Below, piece after piece: positions 45,787-52,692 of a stretch of 64,000 nucleotides of DNA. The notes under the pieces are model-generated. The model was not told the origin of the DNA and ran no database searches. It saw nothing but the letters and a program-made list of their open reading frames with translations. The translations under genes and the position numbers were made by a program. Within the stretch, counting starts at the first letter, position 1; every line of letters starts with the position of its first letter. This DNA is from Burkholderiales bacterium RIFCSPLOWO2_12_FULL_65_40 (GTDB lineage: Bacteria; Pseudomonadota; Gammaproteobacteria; Burkholderiales; Burkholderiaceae_C). The DNA is taken from positions 45,629 through 109,628 of the forward strand of contig MESL01000023.1 of NCBI GenBank assembly GCA_001770955.1, in the 5' to 3' direction.

Positions 45787-46962
45787 ATGCAGCCCTGCTC
45801 CAGCTCCTTTGCCCGCACGTCCCTGTGCGGTCTGGTTCTGCTGGCGTCCTGCCAGTGGGCCCACGCCCAGCTCACGGCCATCGTGGCCGTGGAGCCGACC
45901 GCCCGCAAGGCCGCCCATTCGATCCTGCGCAGCGCCATGGAATCCGGCCTGTCCAAGGCCGCCTCGCAAAATGCCGTGGTGACCACCAGCGAGGATCTGG
46001 CCGATGTGATGCGCACCACGCGCAGCGCGGGTTATGACGTGTTCATCGGCCCGGCCCAGGTGGCCGCTTCCGCGCTGCAACGGGGCTACGAACTGGTGGG
46101 GTCGACGGACAAGTCCGAGCAATACCTGCTGGTCGGCACGCCCCAGGTGCCTTCCGTCGGAGCCATGAAAGATCGCAGGCTCTACCTGCCGCAGCAGGAT
46201 TCCATCTACACCTACATGGCGCGCGGCATGTTGAACGAGGCCGGCCTGTCCTTCAAGGACCTGAAGACCGTGCAGCACGAAAAATTCCCCCAGGCCGGGC
46301 TCACGGCCGTTATGCTGGGTTCTGCCGATGCCACCGTGGTCCGGGCCGACGAATGGGCTGAATGGTCTGCCACCCACCCCGGCGGAGCCCGCGTGCTGGC
46401 TACCAGCATGCCAGTGCCGGGCGGGTTCACGGTGGTGGTCAAGAAAGACCTGCCCGCCGAGACACGCGCCAGGCTGGCGCAGTGGTTCGGCAGCGCGAGC
46501 CAGCAGGCGGGCCTGGCCCCCGTGTCTCAGCGCCCGCAGGCGCAGGAGTATCAGCGCGTGGCGGAGCTGGGCCTGTTCACCCCGTCGGGCCTGCCCGGAG
46601 TGCAGCGCATCACCGCCAAGGAAGCACAGAAGCTGCAAGGCCAGGGCGCGGTGATCGTGGACACGCGCACCGAGAAGGAGTTCAAGACCCGGCGCATCAA
46701 GGGAGCACTGTGGGCCGCCTATGTGGAAAAAAGCCTCAAGGATGTGGCGTTCAATGCCGCACAGGACGACTTCACCGCCCTCGACAAGCTCACCCAGGCG
46801 CCCCCCGCCAAACCGGTGATTTTTGCCTGCAACGGTGCCGAATGCTGGAAATCGTACAAAGCCGCCAAAGTGGCCGCAGGCAAGGGCTACAAAACCGTGT
46901 ACTGGCTGCGTGGCGGTCTGCCTGAATGGGCAGCCGACGGCCTGCCCACCGAAGGCGAATGA
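45787..46962 (+). CDS. Exported PhnD-like binding domain fused to rhodanese
   Basis: A 391-residue exported fusion. After a signal peptide (about 1-27, ending AHA) comes a PhnD/phosphonate-type periplasmic binding domain (about 28-265; GYDVFIGPAQVAASALQRGY, PQQDSIYTYMARGML, VMLGSADATVVRADEW). A C-terminal rhodanese domain (about 275-390) opens GAVIVDTRTEKEFKTRRIKG, with an active-site loop CNGAECWKS whose first Cys is the candidate persulfide carrier. Expected location is the periplasm. Divergent orientation from sorAB makes a role in sulfur-compound handling attractive. The substrate of the binding domain is unknown. ATG 45787 has AGGAAG upstream. Confidence 0.85.
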   Translation: MQPCSSSFARTSLCGLVLLASCQWAHAQLTAIVAVEPTARKAAHSILRSAMESGLSKAASQNAVVTTSEDLADVMRTTRSAGYDVFIGPAQVAASALQRGYELVGSTDKSEQYLLVGTPQVPSVGAMKDRRLYLPQQDSIYTYMARGMLNEAGLSFKDLKTVQHEKFPQAGLTAVMLGSADATVVRADEWAEWSATHPGGARVLATSMPVPGGFTVVVKKDLPAETRARLAQWFGSASQQAGLAPVSQRPQAQEYQRVAELGLFTPSGLPGVQRITAKEAQKLQGQGAVIVDTRTEKEFKTRRIKGALWAAYVEKSLKDVAFNAAQDDFTALDKLTQAPPAKPVIFACNGAECWKSYKAAKVAAGKGYKTVYWLRGGLPEWAADGLPTEGE

Positions 46963-46983
46963 TGCAACCTTGCCCGGAGAGTC

Positions 46984-47144
46984 AGAAGGTGTGAATGAAT
47001 CCGGCGTGCCCGAGCAGGCCGCGAAAACGCGGCCGATCGAGGCGCAAAGCACAGCCATAGCCCGTGCTATGGCGAGCATTTGCAACGACGAGCGGGTGTG
47101 TTTTGGCGGAATGAGCGGGCATGGTGGGTTCGTTCACACCTTCT
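46984..47144. mobile_element. 161-bp miniature inverted-repeat element, copy 2
   Basis: Same length and organisation as the copy at 18788-18948: AGAAGGTGTGAATGAA at one end, AGAAGGTGTGAACGAA on the opposite strand at the other, and the inner hairpin GCCATAGC/GCTATGGC with a different loop (CCGT instead of GCGG). It lies between the convergent PhnD-rhodanese and FIST genes. Its last base is also the first plus-strand base of the FIST gene stop codon. Confidence 0.85.
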
Positions 47145-48442
47145 CAGTCCGAGCAGAACACGGTCAGCACCCCCGTGTAGCCATACAGGTGCTGGTGCGC
47201 GATTTCGCCGCCGGCAAAGAAGCCGACCAGGGGCACATCGCCCAGCGCATGGCGCACGATCTGCAATTCGGCACCGGGACCGCCAAAATGCGGCCCGCCT
47301 CGCCCGGAACAACTCACATAGAGGGCGCCCACAATGTGACGCTCGGGATGCGTGACAGGCGCGCCCTGCGGCGCACCACGAGCATGTTCCAGTCCGCTAC
47401 CGGCAAGCGCCCCGCCCTGTGACAACAGATCGAGCTCGTCGGGCGCCAGCTCTTCGCGGATTTCGGCACAGATGCGCATGAGGTCCGCGCGGGCGGCGGC
47501 CACGTTGCGCTGGCAGAAGGCCAGCCGCATGCCGGGCTCCACCATGTCGGCCAGGGCCACGCCGTGGCGCACTCCATCGAGACCGATGATGTGTCGCACC
47601 CGCGTGTCGGTTCCGAAGTGGCCCGTGCGCCCCGCGGGAGCACCATCGGCATCCATGAGCCCCGCCAGCGTGGTGCGCACGCGCTGCACCGCCTGCTGCG
47701 GGTCGCCTTCGAGTGATACATCCAGGGTGTGCAGCAGAACATCGAGCGCCGGCTCCCCATCGAGCTGCAGCACCACGTTGTCCTTGGCTGCCGTGATGCG
47801 GTGCGTCGGCCCCACGGGCTGACAGCCCTGGGTCACGCGCGAAAGCAGCGCCACATCGGCACTGAAGGCCACCCCCGAAAGCCCTCCGCCAAACACGCCG
47901 CCCGCAGCCCCCTGCCCGGCCAGGTTGCCGCTTCCGCCCACGGCAAACTGCACATCGGCGCCCCGGCTCGCCGACAGGCCGCCAAACACATAGCCGCTGG
48001 TGGTGCGCTCGGCCATCTCGGTGATCAGGCCCGCGACATCGGGCGTGTGGCCGTCGGCATGCACCAGCGCCGTGTGCGCCACAAAACCGCTGGCACCACC
48101 GCGCGGCAGCGGGGCCACGCCGGAAAACACACGGTACTGGTCGCAGGGCAGTTCGACCAGCATCACCGCCAGGGCGGGCTCATCAAAATACTCGGCGTTG
48201 CTGGCGCACACCCCCACCCCCACGGTACCGCTCCAGTCGGTGACTTCGGGCAGTTCGGCGCTCAGGTGGTCCAGCAGTTCCTGCGCCTGGGCGGCGTAGT
48301 GGTCGGTGATGTAGAGCAGCCCCAGCGCAGGAGCCTGCGCATACGCCGGCAGGGCCATTTGCGCGCGCAACTGGGCCAGCACCAGCGCAGCCGCCATCCG
48401 CCATTGCGGATGGGTCGCGTGTCCGGTGGGGCAGAGTTTCAT
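47144..48442 (-). CDS. FIST domain sensory protein
   Basis: A 432-residue soluble protein with FIST_N (about 25-240; LGLLYITDHYAAQAQELLDH, VTDWSGTVGVGVCASNAEYF) and FIST_C (about 250-415; VGALYVSCSGRGGPHFG, VPLVGFFAGGEIAHQHLYGY). FIST domains are predicted small-ligand sensors, perhaps for amino acids. Here there is no attached kinase or cyclase, so the output partner is unknown. ATG 48442 (MKLCPTGH) is chosen at the start of similarity. The stop codon abuts the 161-bp repeat. The phaM-like gene is upstream on the same strand. Confidence 0.85.
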   Translation of the reverse strand: MKLCPTGHATHPQWRMAAALVLAQLRAQMALPAYAQAPALGLLYITDHYAAQAQELLDHLSAELPEVTDWSGTVGVGVCASNAEYFDEPALAVMLVELPCDQYRVFSGVAPLPRGGASGFVAHTALVHADGHTPDVAGLITEMAERTTSGYVFGGLSASRGADVQFAVGGSGNLAGQGAAGGVFGGGLSGVAFSADVALLSRVTQGCQPVGPTHRITAAKDNVVLQLDGEPALDVLLHTLDVSLEGDPQQAVQRVRTTLAGLMDADGAPAGRTGHFGTDTRVRHIIGLDGVRHGVALADMVEPGMRLAFCQRNVAAARADLMRICAEIREELAPDELDLLSQGGALAGSGLEHARGAPQGAPVTHPERHIVGALYVSCSGRGGPHFGGPGAELQIVRHALGDVPLVGFFAGGEIAHQHLYGYTGVLTVFCSD

Positions 48443-48482
48443 GGGAGCCCTCAAGGGTGGCACGCCTGGAGCGGCGGAACAC

Positions 48483-49316
48483 TCAGCGCGCTGCTTTCGA
48501 CGCCGGGCGCCGTGCTGCGGTTTTTTTCGCGGCAGGCTTCCGGGCCGGTGCCTTGCGCGCTGCCGCCTTGCGGGCCGGTGCCGCCTCCGGGGTGGCTACC
48601 GGTTTCGCGGGTGCAGCTCGGCGGGCCGCGCCCTGCACGCTTTGCACCCCCTTGGCCGCCATCTGGCTGGCCATGCCGGTGGCGGTTTTCAGGGCCTCCT
48701 TGGCCAGGCCGGCGGCCATGTTGCGGGTGGTGTCGAGGGCTGTCTGCTTGGCCGCATCCTTCATGGCGCTCGCGGCAATCTGCTGGAACTGCTGTGTCAG
48801 AGCGCCCCACCACTGCATGGGGTCCACCATGCTGGCAGGCGCGGCCGCCGCCTTGGCTTTGCTGCTTTTCGGGGATTTTTCGGGGGCAGCGGGCTCGGGA
48901 GAGGCCATTTCGGCCACACGGCTGGCCGCCCCGGTGACCGCGCTGGCCGCGCTGGCGATGGTTTCACCCGCCTTGTGCACGCCATCCATCACGGTGTCTG
49001 CGGTCTTGAGCTTGAAGGCATTGGCCACGTCGCCCATGCTGAAGTTCATGCCCTTGAGCGTGGCCAGGGTCATCTTCTGCACTTCGAGCGCCTGGATGGT
49101 GGCAGCCAGGGCGCGCGAATTTTGCTCCAGCCAGAACTGCACGGCCTTGAGTTCGTCGATGCGCTTTTCCAGCTCTTCAACGCTGATGGTGGGTGCCACC
49201 CAGTTGGACAGATTGGGTAACTGCGGGATGTTGCTCGAGGCGCCCTTGGCCAGACTTTGCAGAAAATCGAAACCAGGCACGAATTTGCCGAAACCAGTGA
49301 TGGATGTGTCGCTCAT
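48483..49316 (-). CDS. phaM: PhaM-type polyhydroxyalkanoate granule regulatory protein
   Basis: A 277-residue PhaM-family protein. In Ralstonia, PhaM activates PHA synthase and tethers granules to the nucleoid. The N-terminal half matches the family (GKFVPGFDFLQSLAKG, VEELEKRIDELKAVQFWLEQ), followed by an Ala-rich amphipathic region (about 90-205). The lysine/alanine/proline-rich histone-like tail (about 225-277; KAPARKPAAKKTAARR) fits DNA binding. It ties with the 3HB-oligomer hydrolase gene at 20-22 kb to PHB storage and reuse. Confidence 0.9.
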   Translation of the reverse strand: MSDTSITGFGKFVPGFDFLQSLAKGASSNIPQLPNLSNWVAPTISVEELEKRIDELKAVQFWLEQNSRALAATIQALEVQKMTLATLKGMNFSMGDVANAFKLKTADTVMDGVHKAGETIASAASAVTGAASRVAEMASPEPAAPEKSPKSSKAKAAAAPASMVDPMQWWGALTQQFQQIAASAMKDAAKQTALDTTRNMAAGLAKEALKTATGMASQMAAKGVQSVQGAARRAAPAKPVATPEAAPARKAAARKAPARKPAAKKTAARRPASKAAR

Positions 49317-49461
49317 GGCCGCTCCTCTGTAGTGGGTGACAAGGATGTGGACAGCTTACTCCAATGCGGGCCCGGCGTGGCGGCCCACCGGGGTGCCGGG
49401 GGGAGGTATTTGCACCACCGCCCCCGGCCCTACCGGCTGCGGCACACAGCCGCCCTCAGAA

Positions 49462-49950
49462 TCAGTGCTTCATGCCGGCACCATGGCCCGCGTGCGCGCC
49501 GGGCGCCTGGGCGGACACCGGCACCTCCAGCTGGAGCTGGCTCTCAACACCCTGGGCATTCTTGAAGACAAGGGTCAGCGGCACGGCAGTGCCTTTGGCC
49601 AGGGGGGCCTTCAGATCCATCAGCATGACGTGGTAGCCGCCGGGCTTGAGCTCTACGGCCTTGCCAGCCGGCAAATCCAGAGCAGGCACGGCACGCATCT
49701 TCATCACGTCGCCTTCCATCTTCATTTCGTGCACTTCGGTCACTCCGGCGGCAGGTGATTCGGCGCGCACCAGGCGCGTGGCTTCGCTGGCCGTCAGACG
49801 CATGAAGGCGCCGGTGGCCTTCTGGCCCGGGACGCTGGCGCGGGCCCAGGCGCCTTCGGCAGCAACAGGTGCGGCGGTCTGGGCGTGCGCGGCACCGGCC
49901 AGCAGGGCGGCGGCGAACAACAAGGGAGTGGTGATGCGTTGCAGTTTCAT
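49462..49950 (-). CDS. Periplasmic copper chaperone PCu(A)C
   Basis: A 162-residue exported protein. The signal peptide (LLFAAALLAGAAHAQ) precedes a cupredoxin-like domain with the copper-binding H(M)X10MX21HXM pattern: HEMKMEGDVMKM, then GGYHVMLM. PCu(A)C proteins deliver Cu(I) to the CuA centre of cytochrome oxidase. The His-rich tail (HAGHGAGMKH) may add metal-binding capacity. ATG 49950 has GGAGATCACC upstream. A DUF2946-like gene lies upstream on the same strand, a pairing often seen with copper genes. Confidence 0.92.
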   Translation of the reverse strand: MKLQRITTPLLFAAALLAGAAHAQTAAPVAAEGAWARASVPGQKATGAFMRLTASEATRLVRAESPAAGVTEVHEMKMEGDVMKMRAVPALDLPAGKAVELKPGGYHVMLMDLKAPLAKGTAVPLTLVFKNAQGVESQLQLEVPVSAQAPGAHAGHGAGMKH

Positions 49951-50064
49951 GGTGATCTCCGATAGAACAAACAGGGTGGGGACAAAGCCCAGGCAGGCCG
50001 CCGGGTGATGGCAGAGCCTGGCTGCGGCACAGGATCTGCATGGGAGATCCTGCAACACCGCAAA

Positions 50065-50132
50065 AATAGGAACAAAATCGGCTGCTGCGCCCGTCAATCA
50101 AGCGTCAATAGCTATCAATTAAATAGCTACGA
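50065..50132 (-). repeat. ATAGC-type repeat at the 3' end of the DUF2946-like gene
   Basis: Read on the minus strand, GTAGCTATTTAATTGATAGC is followed by TTGACGCTTG, GGGCGC and a GATTTTGTTCC tail. The TAA stop of the upstream DUF2946-like gene lies within the head. The repeat occupies much of the gap to the PCu(A)C gene. Confidence 0.65.
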
Positions 50133-50481
50133 TGTCCGGTGGTCCCCGCGCTTGCAGGGGTGCGGCCGTACGCGCTGCCCTGGGCACGGCCGTCAGAGGT
50201 GAAAGACCATGCCCTTGCGGGGATGCACCGAACCCTGTCCCGACCGGTCCGGGCGCCGGAGCGACCAGGGGAAGGCAAAGGGGGCAATCGAGGCTATGTC
50301 CCCCCGTGGGGGACGCGTCCGGATCGCCCGCCAGCATGAATTGTCCCGGCCCGGAACCGGAGCAGATGCGCTCGATGGTGGGCGGCCCTCCGAACGGGGA
50401 GGCCGCCGCCACGCCCAACGACAACGCCCACCACGCCAGCATGAAGCAAGCGAGCCAGCGAAAACGGCGCAGGGAGTGCAT
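50119..50481 (-). CDS. DUF2946-like protein with a CPLC motif
   Basis: A 120-residue protein. An N-terminal hydrophobic signal or anchor (RWLACFMLAWWALSLGVAAAS) is followed by a mature part with LDCPLCLPLVAPAPGP, resembling DUF2946 proteins that often sit beside copper-handling genes. The CxxC could bind copper. The C-terminus is Pro/Ala-rich, and its final residues and stop (IVAI then TAA) are read from a dispersed repeat, so the end may have been changed by repeat insertion. The PCu(A)C gene follows on the same strand. Confidence 0.6.
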   Translation of the reverse strand: MHSLRRFRWLACFMLAWWALSLGVAAASPFGGPPTIERICSGSGPGQFMLAGDPDASPTGGHSLDCPLCLPLVAPAPGPVGTGFGASPQGHGLSPLTAVPRAARTAAPLQARGPPDIVAI

Positions 50482-50544
50482 GCCCGGATTGTAGGAGTCC
50501 CGGGGTGGCAAGGCCCGGGCTGTGCCTTCAATGCTTGATGTTCG

Positions 50545-52692
50545 TCAACCTGCCCGGGCATCCAGCCGCGCCCGCAGGCCGCTGGCCCGCTGGGTGCGCT
50601 GGGCCACGGCCTGGGCCAGCAGGCCGGGCTGCGCTGCCACCAGCGTGAAGGCCTGGCGTGCACGCGTGATACCGGTGTAGACCAGCTCGCGGCCCAGCAC
50701 GGCGCCCGCGCGCGGCGGCAGCACCAGCACGGTGTGCTCGAACTCGGAGCCCTGGCTCTTGTGTACCGTCATGGCGAACGCCGTTTCCACCTGCGCCAGC
50801 CGCGCCACACCGACCGAGCGCAGTTGCGGGCCGTCGGCGAAGTACACGCGCAGGCTGCCGCCCGCCGTGGCCGAGGGCAGCGCGATGCCGATGTCGCCGT
50901 TGAACACACCCAGCGCCGCATCGTTGCGTGTGACCATGACCGGGCGCCCGGCATACCACTCGCCCCGGATCTCCAGCAGCCCCGCTCCGCGCAGCGCGGC
51001 CTCGACCGCGCGGTTCAGACCGGCGGCGCCCCATTCGCCCTCGCGCACCGCGCACAGCAGGCGAAAACGCTCGAACGCCGCGAGCACGCTGCGCACCCAG
51101 TCGCCATGCTCCGAAGCGTCCAGCCCCCCGGGCCGCCGCGCCATGGCGTCGAGGTAGTCGCGGTAGCAGGCGCTGGCGCCCAGCCGGCCGTGCAGCGCCA
51201 GCCGCACCACGGCCTGCGCGCTGCAGCCCTCCAGGGCCTGTAACGCGCCCGAGGCGTCGTCGACCAGGACGCGGCGCGCCCCGGCAGCATCGCCCCGGTT
51301 CACCGCCAGCGCCAGCTGACCGATGGGGCCGCCAAAGCGCCTGCTCTCGCGCAGCATCACGGTGTGCCGGGCCAGCGCGGGCACGGCGCCGCTGGCGTCG
51401 AGGTATTCGGGCGGCAGGGTCTGGCCCGCCACGGCAAGCGCATAGCGCGCCGTGTCGGCGTCGTAGCGGCCCGCCTCGGCATCGCGGCACAGGTCGCCGA
51501 GCACAGCACCGGCCTCGACCGAGGCGAGCTGGTCCTTGTCGCCCAGCAGGACCACGCGCGCATGGGCGGGCAGCGCGTCGAGCAACGCGGCCATCATCTC
51601 CAGGTGCACCATGGAGGCCTCGTCGACGATGAGCACGTCCACGTCCAGCGGGTGCGCCGCATGGTGGCGGAACTGGCGCGTGTCCGGCCGCGCGCCCAGC
51701 AGCGCGTGCAGGGTGCGCGCCGCGCCCATGCGCTGGGCAAAGGCATGCAGGTCGGGTGTCGAACCACCGGCCAAATGTCGGTCTGCGCTTGCCCTCGAAT
51801 CACAGCGCTGCGTTGCATCCCTTACCAATACTCCCGGTATTGGCTGCGGAATGCGCCTTGCGCTGCGATCCGATGGCGGCGCACAGTCTTCGACATCTGA
51901 CCGGTGGTTCGACACCGCCTCCCCCAGGCGCGCCTGCAGGCCTTCGAGCGCCGCGTCGATGGATTGCTTGAGCCGCGCCGCCGCCTTGCCCGTGGGCGCC
52001 GCCAGCGCCACGCGCAGGCGCTCGGGCTGCGGGTCCACCGCCAGCAGCAGGGCCAGCAGGCGCGCGGCGGTGTAGGTCTTGCCGGTGCCCGGCCCCCCGG
52101 TGATGACGGACAGGCGCGAGCGCAGCGCCATGGCGCAGGCGAGCTTCTGCCAGTCCACGCCGGACCCGGCCAGCACCCCGACGGGGGGCGCGAACAGGCG
52201 GTCCAGCCACTGGCGCGCCACGGCCTCGTCCACCGGCTCCAGCGTGGCCGTGCGCTGCGCCAGGGCCTGAACCACGCGGGTTTCGTAGGCCCAGTAGCGG
52301 CGCAGGTAGAGCAGGGGCGCCTCGGCGCTGCCGCCCAGCACCAGCGGCTGGCCGGCGTCGTCGCCCTGTTCGGCCTGGCGCACCACGGTGCTGGCGCGCA
52401 GCGCCTCCAGCCACTGAGGCAGGCCGCGCGGCAGCGTGGCCCAGAGGGCCTGCAGCGCTTCCTGCGCCGGTGCGGGCCAGCCCAGCACAGCGGCGGGGTC
52501 GCGCACCAGCGGCGCCAGCGGCAGGCAGGTGTGGCCGCGCCCTTCCATGTGCGCCAGCAGCGCCGTGGCCACGGGCAGCACGGGGGCGGCTTCAGGGTCG
52601 AGTTCGGCCACGAAGGCGGCGAGCGCGCTGTCGAGCCGGCGCAGCCAGCCGGCGTCGCTCCACAGGCGCAGGGTGTCGAGCGTGGGGTTCAT
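50545..52692 (-). CDS. recD: Exodeoxyribonuclease V alpha subunit (RecD) with in-frame 54-residue insertion
   Basis: RecD is the 5'-3' helicase of RecBCD, which processes double-strand breaks. The 715-residue product has Walker A GGPGTGKT (about 198-205), APTGKAAARLKQS (motif Ia), DVLIVDEASMV (motif II), LLGDKDQLASVEAG (motif III) and the C-terminal AMTVHKSQGSEF and YTGITRARQAF. Residues about 260-313, between motifs Ia and II, are encoded by a miniature inverted-repeat element with no stop. Whether the enzyme tolerates this cannot be seen, but the rest of the frame is intact. ATG 52692 overlaps the recB stop (ATGA). Confidence 0.9.
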   Translation of the reverse strand: MNPTLDTLRLWSDAGWLRRLDSALAAFVAELDPEAAPVLPVATALLAHMEGRGHTCLPLAPLVRDPAAVLGWPAPAQEALQALWATLPRGLPQWLEALRASTVVRQAEQGDDAGQPLVLGGSAEAPLLYLRRYWAYETRVVQALAQRTATLEPVDEAVARQWLDRLFAPPVGVLAGSGVDWQKLACAMALRSRLSVITGGPGTGKTYTAARLLALLLAVDPQPERLRVALAAPTGKAAARLKQSIDAALEGLQARLGEAVSNHRSDVEDCAPPSDRSARRIPQPIPGVLVRDATQRCDSRASADRHLAGGSTPDLHAFAQRMGAARTLHALLGARPDTRQFRHHAAHPLDVDVLIVDEASMVHLEMMAALLDALPAHARVVLLGDKDQLASVEAGAVLGDLCRDAEAGRYDADTARYALAVAGQTLPPEYLDASGAVPALARHTVMLRESRRFGGPIGQLALAVNRGDAAGARRVLVDDASGALQALEGCSAQAVVRLALHGRLGASACYRDYLDAMARRPGGLDASEHGDWVRSVLAAFERFRLLCAVREGEWGAAGLNRAVEAALRGAGLLEIRGEWYAGRPVMVTRNDAALGVFNGDIGIALPSATAGGSLRVYFADGPQLRSVGVARLAQVETAFAMTVHKSQGSEFEHTVLVLPPRAGAVLGRELVYTGITRARQAFTLVAAQPGLLAQAVAQRTQRASGLRARLDARAG
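51755..51916 (-). mobile_element. 162-bp miniature inverted-repeat element inside recD
   Basis: The ends are perfect 16-bp inverted repeats, GGTGTCGAACCACCGG (51755-51770 and, on the minus strand, 51916-51901). Continuing inward gives 24 of 26 matching. The centre has a CCAATAC/GTATTGG hairpin. The length is 54 codons, in frame with recD on the minus strand and free of stops. The order of inner motifs (GATC, GCGCAA, a central hairpin beginning GCCA, GCAACG) parallels the 161-bp elements at 18.8 and 47.0 kb. I see no clear target-site duplication. Confidence 0.85.

Noticed and set aside
51755..51916. Intein in recD
   Set aside because: Only 54 residues, no splicing-block motifs or boundary Cys/Ser chemistry, while terminal inverted DNA repeats explain it better.
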